Below are positions 16,468 through 25,026 of a stretch of DNA of 64,000 nucleotides, one piece after another. The notes below the pieces were generated by a model. It worked only from the letters and a program-made list of their open reading frames with translations. It was not told where the DNA came from and did no database searches. This stretch comes from Lachnospiraceae bacterium (GTDB lineage: Bacteria; Bacillota; Clostridia; Lachnospirales; Lachnospiraceae). How positions within the stretch are numbered: the first letter of the stretch is position 1; every line of letters begins with the position of its first letter. The stretch covers positions 62,001 to 126,000 of the forward strand of contig VSND01000001.1 in NCBI GenBank assembly GCA_009774145.1. Direction: 5' to 3'. The position numbers and the translations under genes were made by a program.

Positions 16468-19400
16468 ATGAAAGAGAAGATAAAGGATTTTTTTAACGGA
16501 ATATTTGCATATGACCAGCCGGCGATTCGCATAGAACCGGCAGAGCTTGTACTGGAGCTGGAACCGTGGGAGACGGCGCAGGGAAGCTTTGTGGTCAGTT
16601 CCCGTGATGAACGGAGGATAAAAGGGTTTGTACATACCCGGATTCCCGGTATGGTTCTGCGCGGAGACGGCTTTTTTGCCAGAGCTGTGAGAGTGGAATA
16701 CACGTATCAGCCTCAGTGCCTGAAGGAAGGGGAGAGGACAGAGGGGCGTATCTGGCTTGAGACCAGTGCAGGGGAGTACACGCTTCCGGTAAAGGTGCAG
16801 ATCAAAGGCAGGGAGGCAGAGGAGGAGCCGGAAGAGGAGCTTCCCATACTGCTGGCAGGAGAAAAAGAGCTGCCGGTGTACCGGATGGGAAAAGGACAAA
16901 GCGATGAGTGGAAGGCGAAACGGCAGACAGAGAAGTCTCTGGCCGGGATCCAGATCGTATTGGAACAGGAGCGTAAGGAAGCCATAAGCAGACAGGAGGC
17001 AGACGAACAGCTTCGTGCGCTGACAGACAGCCTGACCAGGACTGACCCGGAATCGGCGCTTTATCCGCTTCTGGATGCATGGGTTATGCTGCGGGAGGGG
17101 AGAAAAGAGGAGGCAGGACAGATCCTTAAAAAATATGAGAAGACCCGTCTTCTTCAGCAGAAAGAGCTGCCGGTGCGGGCTGTTTTTTTGTATGTGAACA
17201 GTCTGTACCAGGCGGATGAGGAAGTGACTGCCCAGGCGGTGTCACAGTTTCAGAGGATCTATCAGAAGCAGCCTGAGAACTGGATGGTGACTGTATTTTT
17301 GCTGGAGCTGGACAGAAAGCTGTGGGAAAATGTCCGGGTCCGCTACATGGTGCTGGAGAGACAGTATCGTGCAGGAACCAGAAACAGGCTTTTGTATCAG
17401 GAGGCTTATTCTGTTCTGAAAGAAGATATGGCGCTTTTTACCAGACTGGACCGTTTTACCCTTCAGGTCTTCGGCTGGGCAGCATCCTGCGGGATTTTGA
17501 CGGAAGAAGCGGCTCAGCATGTGGCGGTACAGGCGGTAAGGATGAAAGGCTGGTCTCCTCTGGCGGCCCGTCTGTTAAAAACGTGTTATGAGGTGCATCC
17601 TTCCAAAGAGACCGTCGGCGCTGTCTGCTCGCTCTATATCCGCGGGCAGCGGACGGATGCGGAGGCTTTTCAGTGGTATGAGCGGGGCGTGGAGTGGGAT
17701 GCGAAGATCACCAACCTTTATGAATATTTTATCTATGCGCTGCCTGAGAACTATCACAGGCTTCTTCCAAGACAGGTGCTTCTCTATTTCCATTATCATA
17801 ATACACTGTCCAGCCGCCAGAAAACCGAATTTTACTGCAACCTGATCCGGTACGGGACACCGGGAGAACCGGTTTTTGAAGAACACCAGAGGCTTTTGCA
17901 GGAATTTCTGCTGGAACAGCTCCGTGAACGGAAGCTGAATGAGCCGCTGTCATGGCTGTACGGACGGTGCCTGCTGGCGGAGACTCTGGAGATGCGGGAT
18001 CTGGAAGCGCTGGCGGATCTTCTTTTCCTTCAGAAAATTACCTGCAGGGAGAAAAGGATCCGGCAGGTGGAGGTTCGCTGTGAACAGCTGGAAGAGACCA
18101 TATCCGTCCCGCTGACAGGAGGATGCGCCTGCGTGCCGGTGTATACAGAAGACGCAGAGATCATCCTTGTGGATGAACAGGGAAAACGCCGCAGGAAAAC
18201 CGTGGCTTACGAACGGAAACGCCTGATGATTGAGCCGAAGTTTCTGCAGCTTTGTGCAGGAAAGCTGAAAGACCATCTGGGATTAAACCTTTATCTGCTG
18301 GACGGAAAAGGGAGGCACAGACTGAATAGAGAGAATCAGTCGCTTGCATGGAAGCTTCTGGAGGACGGACGGGTCAGGGAATCCTACCGGCAGCAGCTGA
18401 AGATTGAACTGCTGGATTATGAGAGAAAGCACCGCCGGCTGGACCAGATCAATGAACGTCTGATGTTTTCTGACAAAGAGGTGATGCAGCTTTCCAGAAC
18501 ATGCCAGGCTTCTTATATAGAAACCCTGATTCTTCTTAAAAAGGATGGGGACGCCATACGCCTGCTGTGGAAAACAGGGTGCCGTAAGACGGATGCAAAG
18601 CTTTTGCTGAGACTTCTGGAGCGGCTGATGGAAGAGGGGCGGACTTCAAAAAATCTGCTGATGCCTCTGGCGGAACAGGTTTTCGAAAAAGGATTCTATA
18701 CAGAACAGACCGTTGTGCTTCTGGCGGAAAGGGGAACCGGGGATACGGGAGAGCTTCTGAGACTCTGGAAAGCGGCAGAACAGTTTGGGCTGCTGCTGCC
18801 GGAGCTGGAGGAACATGTGGTAGCCCAGGCGCTGTTTACGGAACGATATGTCTGTGAGGTATTTCCTGTATTTTCGGCCATGGATGACAGAGGAGGAGAA
18901 TCGGTGCTGGGCATGGCGTATCTGAATTATCTGTGCTGGCTGGATTTTGTGAAAGGCCAGGATGTGCCGGAAGGGATGTTTGGCAGTCTGGAGCACCATC
19001 TTTTGTGGGAAGATCCGCTGCATGAAACAGCCGTATTATCCTGGCTGAAGCAGCTGTCGGTCCTTCTGCTTCTGACAGATGCCCAGAAGCGTCTGGCAAA
19101 GAAGTTTATGGAAGATCTGGCTGCCGGAAAGAAACGGTTTGCGTTTATGCAGAATCTGCTTCCCTGCATGGAAGAGAACGGGCGGCCTGCAGATCAGGCT
19201 GTGGTGGAATATCGATGTAATCCAGGTCATAAGGTGGTTCTTCATTATGTGCTGGAATATCATGGAAGGAAGAGCTTTGACTATGTGGCGGAACGCCTTT
19301 ATCCGGTATGCGGAGGAGTTTTCGTAAGGTCCTTTGTCCTCTTTTTCGGAGAAAGGCTGACCTGGTTTATAACCGAGACGGCAAAGGACGGGACCAAGAT

Positions 19401-19581
19401 CTCCACCGAATGCAGGACCATCGAAAACCAGGAAGAGCATGTGACGGGAGACAGCCGTTACAGCAGGCTCTGCCGCATGCAGTGCGCGCTGGACCGCAGA
19501 CAGGACCGCAGCCTGAAACAGATGATGGAAGAATATGAGGAACTGACCGAGCTGGCAGAGAGAGAATTTCGGGTCAGATAA
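16468..19581 (+). CDS. Very large solenoid protein (probably DUF5717 type), Hsp70-like cluster gene 1
   Basis: A 1037-residue protein with no signal peptide. Residues about 15-115 form a beta-rich, Ig-like domain (IRIEPAELVLELEPWE, GSFVVSSRDERRIKGFV, WLETSAGEYTLPVKVQIKG). A long helical region follows with TPR-like periodicity (for example ALYPLLDAWVMLREGRKEEA and AVSQFQRIYQKQPENW), from about 190 to 520. A short beta segment near 550-590 (CVPVYTEDAEIILVDEQGK) is followed by a second helical half and a conserved-looking C-terminus (VVLHYVLEYHGRKSFDY). I recall similar proteins from Lachnospiraceae as DUF5717, but could not check. It is followed at 17 bases by the Hsp70-like gene. It may be a scaffold for that protein; the function is unknown. 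Confidence 0.75.
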   Translation: MKEKIKDFFNGIFAYDQPAIRIEPAELVLELEPWETAQGSFVVSSRDERRIKGFVHTRIPGMVLRGDGFFARAVRVEYTYQPQCLKEGERTEGRIWLETSAGEYTLPVKVQIKGREAEEEPEEELPILLAGEKELPVYRMGKGQSDEWKAKRQTEKSLAGIQIVLEQERKEAISRQEADEQLRALTDSLTRTDPESALYPLLDAWVMLREGRKEEAGQILKKYEKTRLLQQKELPVRAVFLYVNSLYQADEEVTAQAVSQFQRIYQKQPENWMVTVFLLELDRKLWENVRVRYMVLERQYRAGTRNRLLYQEAYSVLKEDMALFTRLDRFTLQVFGWAASCGILTEEAAQHVAVQAVRMKGWSPLAARLLKTCYEVHPSKETVGAVCSLYIRGQRTDAEAFQWYERGVEWDAKITNLYEYFIYALPENYHRLLPRQVLLYFHYHNTLSSRQKTEFYCNLIRYGTPGEPVFEEHQRLLQEFLLEQLRERKLNEPLSWLYGRCLLAETLEMRDLEALADLLFLQKITCREKRIRQVEVRCEQLEETISVPLTGGCACVPVYTEDAEIILVDEQGKRRRKTVAYERKRLMIEPKFLQLCAGKLKDHLGLNLYLLDGKGRHRLNRENQSLAWKLLEDGRVRESYRQQLKIELLDYERKHRRLDQINERLMFSDKEVMQLSRTCQASYIETLILLKKDGDAIRLLWKTGCRKTDAKLLLRLLERLMEEGRTSKNLLMPLAEQVFEKGFYTEQTVVLLAERGTGDTGELLRLWKAAEQFGLLLPELEEHVVAQALFTERYVCEVFPVFSAMDDRGGESVLGMAYLNYLCWLDFVKGQDVPEGMFGSLEHHLLWEDPLHETAVLSWLKQLSVLLLLTDAQKRLAKKFMEDLAAGKKRFAFMQNLLPCMEENGRPADQAVVEYRCNPGHKVVLHYVLEYHGRKSFDYVAERLYPVCGGVFVRSFVLFFGERLTWFITETAKDGTKISTECRTIENQEEHVTGDSRYSRLCRMQCALDRRQDRSLKQMMEEYEELTELAEREFRVR

Positions 19582-19598
19582 AGAAGGGAAGGGCGACC

Positions 19599-20717
19599 AT
19601 GGAGAAGACAAGCGGGAGCGGGCGGATTTGTGCAGGAATTGATTACCGGGAGGGGCGCCCGAGAGTCTGTTACCAGACAGAGCAGATGAAGGAACCTCAG
19701 GAGCTTCCTCTGAATTTTGAGAAACAGACGGGACATGCCGCCTGCCTGCGAAAGATTCTGTCTGCCCTGAAGCGATATGGGAAAAAAGAGGATATCCGTG
19801 CAGCGGTCGTACTGCCGGACATGTCGGAGGAAAGCATCCGACAGACTCTGAAAGAGGCATATGAAGCCGGATTTCAGGAGGGACAGCTTCAGGTGATGGG
19901 GGAGCTGGAGAGCCTGGTTCATTTTGTCATGCACCAGACAAATGACATCTGGCAGCAGCAGGTCTGGATTCTGGAATTTGGCACGGATGAGGTGAAGGCA
20001 ACCGGGATTCAGGCAAATAAGAGAAGCATTCCGATCGTTGCGGAAGCGCGGGAACCGGAGTACTGGTATGTGGGGAATCTGCTGGAAGGGAACAGGGATG
20101 AAAGACTTCTGCAGCAGGTAAGGGAGCGGTTTGGAAAGAATTCGAACCGCGTGTCTGCCGTCTTTTTGACAGGAACCGATCTGAATACCCGGGATTATAA
20201 AAAGAGCAGGGAAGAGATCTGTTCCAGGCGAAGAGTGTTTCTGGGCGATCTGCTCCATGCCAGAGGCGCCTGTATGCTGGCAGGGGACCGTACGGAACAC
20301 AGGCAGTATCTCTATCTGAGCGAGCAGACGCTTTTGTACAATGTGCAGATCCGCAGCAGCAGAGACGGAAAGGAAGAGCTCTGTACGATCGTCAGAGCCG
20401 GCTTAAACTGGTATGAAGCCCGAGAAAGCTGTGAGGTGCTTTTGTGTTCGGAACCTCTTCTGGAATTTTCTTTCCAGTCTATGCTGGGCGGCGAGCCGAT
20501 CCGGGCAGGGATGCATCTGCCGGATCTGCCGGAACGGCCGCGGGGAACCAGCCGGCTTCTGGTTGAGGTGTATTTTTCTGCGCCTGCGCAGTGTGAGATC
20601 GAGGTTGCGGATCTTGGATTCGGAGAACTGTATCCGTCTTCGGATCTCTGCTGGAAAGAAACATTTATACTGGAGGAGCAGGAGGAAGTGAGTCATGGGA
20701 CTGGCTATGGTCTGTAA
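19599..20717 (+). CDS. Divergent Hsp70/actin-fold protein (probably DUF5716 type)
   Basis: A 372-residue protein with the segment order of Hsp70 nucleotide-binding domains. The phosphate-1 strand is RICAGIDYREGRPRVCY (9-25). A connecting stretch is AAVVLPDMSEESIRQTLKEA (68-87), leading to VMGELESLVHFVM (99-111). Phosphate-2 is VWILEFGTDEVKATGI (122-137). The adenosine region is VSAVFLTGTDLNTRDY then LLHARGACMLA. Residues 285-355 are beta-rich, like a small substrate-binding domain (RLLVEVYFSAPAQCEIEVAD). The phosphate loops are degenerate (no DxGTT), so ATPase activity is uncertain. It sits between the solenoid gene and a TPR gene, overlapping the latter by 23 bases. The Hsp70 relation is my inference from motif order. 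Confidence 0.65.
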   Translation: MEKTSGSGRICAGIDYREGRPRVCYQTEQMKEPQELPLNFEKQTGHAACLRKILSALKRYGKKEDIRAAVVLPDMSEESIRQTLKEAYEAGFQEGQLQVMGELESLVHFVMHQTNDIWQQQVWILEFGTDEVKATGIQANKRSIPIVAEAREPEYWYVGNLLEGNRDERLLQQVRERFGKNSNRVSAVFLTGTDLNTRDYKKSREEICSRRRVFLGDLLHARGACMLAGDRTEHRQYLYLSEQTLLYNVQIRSSRDGKEELCTIVRAGLNWYEARESCEVLLCSEPLLEFSFQSMLGGEPIRAGMHLPDLPERPRGTSRLLVEVYFSAPAQCEIEVADLGFGELYPSSDLCWKETFILEEQEEVSHGTGYGL

Positions 20718-21396
20718 ATATCAAAGAGCAGAACGTCCGTTTTTTATCGAACAGGCAGGACTGAATGTTTACAGTGTGGAAGAACTGGCATATTTTCTGT
20801 ATCATAATATATGCGTGGTGGACCGGCAGTTTTTTGACGAAGGATTATGCCGGTGGATGGAGGAGATGGGCTGTCAGGAACTGGTCGGTAAGATTCGAAA
20901 GGGCATTTCGTCCGGAACGGATTTTAAGAATCTGGTTCTTATGGCAGTTGAAGCCCCAGGCTTTTTTTCAGCAGAAGAACGGGCAGATCTGGAGGAGCGG
21001 CTTTTGGGGCTTGTAAATCTGCAGGAACAGGAACGGCTGAAGCTGCGTGCGGACGAGCTTTTGAATAACCGGAATGAATGGGCGGCAATGGAAGAGTATC
21101 AGCATATTCTCAGGATGCATCAGAACAGCCGCCTGGGAATGGAATTTTACAGTGCGGTGTGGAACAATCTGGGCGTGTGCCATGCCAGACAGTTCCTGTT
21201 CGGGAAAGCAGCAGAATGTTTTGAAACCGCGTATGAGTATCATCCGGATGAAGAACTTCTGAAACAGGCGGAGATGGCCGGGCAGCTTGCACAGGGAATC
21301 CTGCCGGGGGCCGGAGGCAGGAAATCCGATGCTGCAGACCCGCAGAAACGGCTTCTTCAGTGGGAGAGGGAGTACCGGATGCGGGCAAAATTTTAG
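20695..21396 (+). CDS. TPR-like protein, Hsp70-like cluster gene 3
   Basis: A 233-residue cytosolic protein of unknown function. The N-terminal half (to about 120) is helical with LNVYSVEELAYFLYHNICVV. The C-terminal half carries two to three TPR-like helices (WAAMEEYQHILRMHQNSR, WNNLGVCHARQFLFGKAAEC, FETAYEYHPDEELLKQA). The start is ATG 20695, after AGGAGG within the previous gene (23-base overlap), so it is translationally coupled to the Hsp70-like protein. A TPR partner next to an Hsp70-fold protein recalls co-chaperone pairs, which is an inference from context. A strong promoter for the next operon begins four bases after its stop. Confidence 0.7.
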   Translation: MGLAMVCKYQRAERPFFIEQAGLNVYSVEELAYFLYHNICVVDRQFFDEGLCRWMEEMGCQELVGKIRKGISSGTDFKNLVLMAVEAPGFFSAEERADLEERLLGLVNLQEQERLKLRADELLNNRNEWAAMEEYQHILRMHQNSRLGMEFYSAVWNNLGVCHARQFLFGKAAECFETAYEYHPDEELLKQAEMAGQLAQGILPGAGGRKSDAADPQKRLLQWEREYRMRAKF

Positions 21397-21399
21397 TTC

Positions 21400-21428
21400 T
21401 TGACAATACGCCCCATACCTGATATGAT
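21400..21428 (+). promoter_or_regulatory. Promoter of the amino-acid ABC importer operon
   Basis: TTGACA (21400-21405), 17 bases, TATGAT (21423-21428), one mismatch from consensus overall. It lies immediately after the preceding stop codon. Confidence 0.88.
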
Positions 21429-21496
21429 TTCAGTGTTGCGAAGATGCTTTATTGTGGTAAAGTAGTAGCATATGGAAATCAGAGGAGGATATGAAG

Positions 21497-22402
21497 ATGA
21501 AAAAGTTAATTGCTGTAATGCTGGCAGGCGCTGTGACGGCAGCCATGGTAACCGGATGCGGCGGAGGTAATACGGACACTCCGGCGGACGCACCTGCAGA
21601 GACAGAGACTCCTGCGGAGGATGCACCTGCAGAGACGGAGGCAGGAGAAGACACAGAAGCAGCGCCGGAGGATGCACAGGCAGCTTCTGGTGAGAGCGAT
21701 CTGGCATATGTACAGGACAAGGGCACTCTGGTGGTCGGCATTACGGATTTTGAGCCGATGGATTACAAGAGTGAGGACGGCAGCTGGATCGGATTTGACG
21801 CAGATATGGCAGGCGCATTTGCAGAGAGCCTGGGCGTGAGCGTAGAGTTTGTGGAGATTGACTGGGACAATAAGATCCTGGAGCTGGACGGCAAGACCAT
21901 TGACTGTGTATGGAACGGCATGACTTTGACGGATGAAGTGAAGAGCTCCATGGAATGCTCCAATGCATACTGCAACAATGCGCAGATCGTGATCGTACCG
22001 GCTGACCAGGCAGATCAGTATCAGGATGTGGACAGCCTTTCTGACCTGAATTTTGCAGTGGAGGCAGGAAGTGCGGGAGAAGAACAGGTAGATGCTCTTG
22101 GCCTTGCCTTTACTCCGGTGAAGGCACAGTCCGATGCGCTGATGGAAGTGGCGGCAGGCACTTCGGATGCTGCCGTGATCGATTCTCTGATGGCTGCAGC
22201 CATGGTAGGAGAGGGTACCGGTTATGCAGAACTGACTTATACCGTAGGTCTGAACAGCGAGGAGTACGGCGTTGGTTTCCGTAAAGGCTCTGATCTGGCA
22301 GCGGCTCTGAATGAGTTTTTCGTGACAAGTTATCAGGACGGCAGCATGCTTGAAACTGCGGAGACCTACGGCGTACAGGCAGCTGTGATTGAGCAGAAAT
22401 AA
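21497..22402 (+). CDS. Amino-acid ABC transporter substrate-binding lipoprotein
   Basis: A 301-residue lipoprotein of binding-protein family 3. The signal peptide MKKLIAVMLAGAVTAAMVTG ends at the lipidated cysteine (VTGCGG). A linker rich in T, P, A and E follows to about residue 70. The binding domain starts with KGTLVVGITDFEPMDYKSED, and GFDADMAGAFAESLGV is the family signature. The start is placed at ATG 21497, eight bases from AGGAGG. ATG 21491 is also open but too close to it. The downstream permease and ATPase complete the importer. A hairpin after the gene probably keeps the binding protein in excess. The ligand is a polar amino acid by family, not identified further. Confidence 0.92.
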   Translation: MKKLIAVMLAGAVTAAMVTGCGGGNTDTPADAPAETETPAEDAPAETEAGEDTEAAPEDAQAASGESDLAYVQDKGTLVVGITDFEPMDYKSEDGSWIGFDADMAGAFAESLGVSVEFVEIDWDNKILELDGKTIDCVWNGMTLTDEVKSSMECSNAYCNNAQIVIVPADQADQYQDVDSLSDLNFAVEAGSAGEEQVDALGLAFTPVKAQSDALMEVAAGTSDAAVIDSLMAAAMVGEGTGYAELTYTVGLNSEEYGVGFRKGSDLAAALNEFFVTSYQDGSMLETAETYGVQAAVIEQK

Positions 22403-22416
22403 GTATTTGCAGCACT

Positions 22417-22449
22417 GCAGAGGACGGATTTTTTTCGCCCTCTGCTTTT
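22417..22449 (+). terminator. Intercistronic hairpin (partial terminator) after the binding protein gene
   Basis: GCAGAGG (22417-22423) pairs with CCTCTGC (22439-22445) and is followed by TTTT. It is placed between the binding protein and permease genes, as often seen where the first cistron is needed in larger amount. Confidence 0.65.
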
Positions 22450-22501
22450 GTGCACGGGGTGCATCCCTGTCTGATTCAGGAAGAGAAAGCAGGATAAGTG
22501 T

Positions 22502-23188
22502 ATGGAATTGATGCTGGAACAGATGCCGATTGTCATTCGGTCATTGAATGTGGGCTTTTTGCAGACGCTGAAGCTTTTTGCGGTGACGCTGCTGGGGGCG
22601 CTTCCTCTGGGGCTTGTCATCGCATTCGGCTCCATGTCGCGTTTTCGGCCGCTCAGCTATGTGACCAGGGTTATTGTCTGGATCATACGCGGAACGCCGC
22701 TGATGATACAGCTTTTGATCATCTATTATTTTCCGGGGCTGGTGCTTAAAAATCCCATCTGGGGCGGCGGAGAGGCCGGACGTTTTCTGGCAGCATCCGT
22801 TTCTTTTATTTTTAATTATGCCTGTTATTTTTCGGAGATCTACCGGGGCGGGATCCAGAGCGTTCCGGTGGGACAGGAGGAAGCGGGCCTTGTGCTGGGC
22901 ATGACCAGGAGCCAGATCTTTTTTAAGGTTACGCTTCTTCAGATGATCAAACGGATCGTACCGCCCATGTCCAATGAGATCATCACTCTGGTAAAGGATA
23001 CTTCTCTGGCGCGTATCATTGCGCTGCAGGAGATTATCTGGGCAGGACAGGCATTTATGAAGGGTTCCCAGGGCATCTCCGGCGCCATCTGGCCGCTGTT
23101 CTTTACGGCAGTTTATTATCTGATCTTCAGCGGAATCCTGACGGTTCTTCTGGGACGGCTGGAGAAAAAGCTGGATTATTTCAGATGA
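22502..23188 (+). CDS. Amino-acid ABC transporter permease
   Basis: A 228-residue inner-membrane permease of the His/Glu/Gln (HisM/GlnP) family with about five membrane segments. RGTPLMIQLLIIYY near residue 60 is the family hallmark. The EAA loop that docks to the ATPase reads QEEAGLVLGMTRSQIFFKVTL, and SLARIIALQEI follows. It is the only permease gene, so the transporter probably works with a homodimer of this subunit. It lies between the binding protein (100 bases upstream, with a hairpin) and the ATPase (51 bases downstream). Confidence 0.92.
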   Translation: MELMLEQMPIVIRSLNVGFLQTLKLFAVTLLGALPLGLVIAFGSMSRFRPLSYVTRVIVWIIRGTPLMIQLLIIYYFPGLVLKNPIWGGGEAGRFLAASVSFIFNYACYFSEIYRGGIQSVPVGQEEAGLVLGMTRSQIFFKVTLLQMIKRIVPPMSNEIITLVKDTSLARIIALQEIIWAGQAFMKGSQGISGAIWPLFFTAVYYLIFSGILTVLLGRLEKKLDYFR

Positions 23189-23239
23189 CAGAAGCAGCGC
23201 CTGCAGGCGCGGGATCTGGTATAGCAGGGAGGAGATCAT

Positions 23240-24025
23240 ATGGCGATACTGGAAGTAGAACATATCTGTAAATCATTTGAGAAAACGGAGGTCCTGAAGG
23301 ATATCAGCTTTTCTCTGGAGGAGGGGGAGGTGCTCTCCATCATCGGTTCTTCCGGAAGCGGCAAGACGACACTGCTTCGGTGCCTGAATTTTCTGGAGCG
23401 TCCGGACAGCGGCATCATCCGTGTGTGCGGAGAGACCTTGTATGACGGCGGGAACTCTTTTTCCGTGCGGGATGCGGATATTCGGAAAAAAAGACTTCAC
23501 TTCGGGCTGGTGTTTCAGTCCTTTAACCTGTTTCCGCAGTACTCGGCGCTGGAAAATGTGATGCTTGCGAAGGAGCTCCTGGCAAAGGAGCAGCCGGAGT
23601 ATAAGACAGGAAAAAAGGAGATCCATGAAGAAATCCGGGTACTGGCGGAAGAACTTTTAAGGCAGATGGGGCTTTCGGACCGGATGAGCAATTATCCGCA
23701 TCAGCTTTCCGGCGGGCAGTGCCAGCGTGTGGCGATCGCCCGCGCTCTGGCGCTGAAGCCGGATATCCTCTGCTTTGACGAGCCGACCTCGGCGCTGGAC
23801 CCGGAGCTGACCGGAGAAGTGTTAAAGGTCATGAAGGAGCTGGCAGACCAGAAGACGACCATGATTATTGTGACGCATGAGATGGCGTTTGCCAGAGACG
23901 TGGCCGGCCATGTGATTTTTATGGATGACGGTTATATCCTGGAGCAGGGCACGCCGGAACAGGTGTTCGAACATTCTCATGAGGAGCGGACCAGACAGTT
24001 TCTCTCGCGGTTCACGCAGGGTTGA
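23240..24025 (+). CDS. Amino-acid ABC transporter ATP-binding protein
   Basis: A 261-residue ATPase of the GlnQ/HisP group. The Walker A motif is GSSGSGKTTLLR, the Q-loop region is VFQSFNLFPQYSALENV, the signature is LSGGQCQRVAIARAL, Walker B is ILCFDEPTSALDPEL, and the switch histidine is in IIVTHEMAFARDVA. GGGAGGAG precedes ATG 23240. The ENV-to-RQMG stretch is slightly longer than usual (KELLAKEQPEYKTGKKEIHE). It completes the three-gene importer. The purC promoter follows within 30 bases of its stop. Confidence 0.94.
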   Translation: MAILEVEHICKSFEKTEVLKDISFSLEEGEVLSIIGSSGSGKTTLLRCLNFLERPDSGIIRVCGETLYDGGNSFSVRDADIRKKRLHFGLVFQSFNLFPQYSALENVMLAKELLAKEQPEYKTGKKEIHEEIRVLAEELLRQMGLSDRMSNYPHQLSGGQCQRVAIARALALKPDILCFDEPTSALDPELTGEVLKVMKELADQKTTMIIVTHEMAFARDVAGHVIFMDDGYILEQGTPEQVFEHSHEERTRQFLSRFTQG

Positions 24026-24051
24026 ACAGCTGCCATCGGATGAAGAAATGC

Positions 24052-24080
24052 TTTACACCGGAAGGACTTATTGTTATAAT
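24052..24080 (+). promoter_or_regulatory. Promoter of purC
   Basis: TTTACA (24052-24057), 17 bases, TATAAT (24075-24080). The transcript would begin near 24087 with a leader of about 100 bases. I could not match that leader to a known purine riboswitch. Confidence 0.8.
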
Positions 24081-24188
24081 GGAGACACTTTACAGACGGC
24101 GGCCGGATTGTCGCCAAAGGGAATCAGAATCCGAAGTACCGGTTGATAAAGAAAATGATGAGATTAGAAAAGGACGGGAAGAGCAGTT

Positions 24189-24896
24189 ATGGAAAAGAAA
24201 GAACTTCTGTATGAGGGAAAAGCAAAGAAAGTGTACACCACAGAAGATCCGGATGTACTGATCGTATCTTACAAGGATGATGCGACGGCATTCAACGGAG
24301 AGAAGAAGGGTACCATTGTAGGAAAAGGCGCCATTAACAACCGTATGAGTAATCATGTGTTCAAACTGGTGGAAAAAGCCGGCGTTCCGACTCATCTGAT
24401 CGAGGAACTGAACGACCGGGAAACTGCGGTGAAGAAGGTGGAGATCGTTCCTTTGGAGGTCATCGTCCGCAATGTGGCGGCGGGAAGCTTTTCCAAACGG
24501 CTTGGCGTGCCGGAGGGGACCCCGTTTACGGCTCCTACGCTGGAATTCAGCTACAAGAATGATGAGCTGGGCGATCCGCTGATCAACGATTATTTTGCCA
24601 TTGCACTGAATCTTGCCACGAGAGAAGAGATTGAGAAGATCACAGAGTATGCATTTAAGGTGAATGATGTATACAGGGCATATTTTGCACAGCTCGGGAT
24701 TGATCTGATTGACTTTAAGATCGAGTTCGGCCGCTGTAAAGGAGAGATCATCCTGGCAGATGAGACTTCTCCGGATACCTGCAGGCTGTGGGATTCCAAA
24801 ACCCATGAAAAGCTGGATAAGGACCGTTTCCGCAGGGATCTTGGAAATGTGGAAGAAGCATATCAGGAAGTATTTAAGAGGCTGGGTCTTTCATAA
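24189..24896 (+). CDS. purC: SAICAR synthetase
   Basis: Phosphoribosylaminoimidazole-succinocarboxamide synthase, the purine pathway enzyme that couples CAIR with aspartate using ATP. The 235-residue protein starts KKELLYEGKAKKVY. It contains DDATAFNGEKKG, IVPLEVIVRNVAAGSFSKR and the signature DFKIEFGRCKGEIILADE, with the conserved ADETSPDTCRLWD next. Length and motifs are normal for the bacterial single-domain form. GGGAAGAG is upstream of the ATG. purB, which acts on the next intermediate, follows after a terminator, so the two are neighbours but separate units. Confidence 0.97.
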   Translation: MEKKELLYEGKAKKVYTTEDPDVLIVSYKDDATAFNGEKKGTIVGKGAINNRMSNHVFKLVEKAGVPTHLIEELNDRETAVKKVEIVPLEVIVRNVAAGSFSKRLGVPEGTPFTAPTLEFSYKNDELGDPLINDYFAIALNLATREEIEKITEYAFKVNDVYRAYFAQLGIDLIDFKIEFGRCKGEIILADETSPDTCRLWDSKTHEKLDKDRFRRDLGNVEEAYQEVFKRLGLS

Positions 24897-24900
24897 AATA

Positions 24901-24959
24901 AAAAGCGCGGGACCGGGAGCGGCATCGTAAGGTGCTGTTCCCGGTTTCCGGCGCTTTTC
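24901..24959 (+). terminator. Intrinsic terminator after purC
   Basis: A long hairpin has AAAAGCGC and GACCGGGA on one side and TCCCGGT and GCGCTTTT on the other, ending in a T-rich tract. The A-rich 5' side makes it potentially bidirectional. Confidence 0.8.
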
Positions 24960-25026
24960 TGTACTGGCAGGATGTTTGAATTTTTCCTATGGAAACATGT
25001 TTTTTATTTACAGAAAGGATCATAGT

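Noticed and set aside
24087..24188. Purine riboswitch before purC
   Set aside because: The 100-base leader shows no three-way junction with the conserved purine aptamer core that I can recognise.
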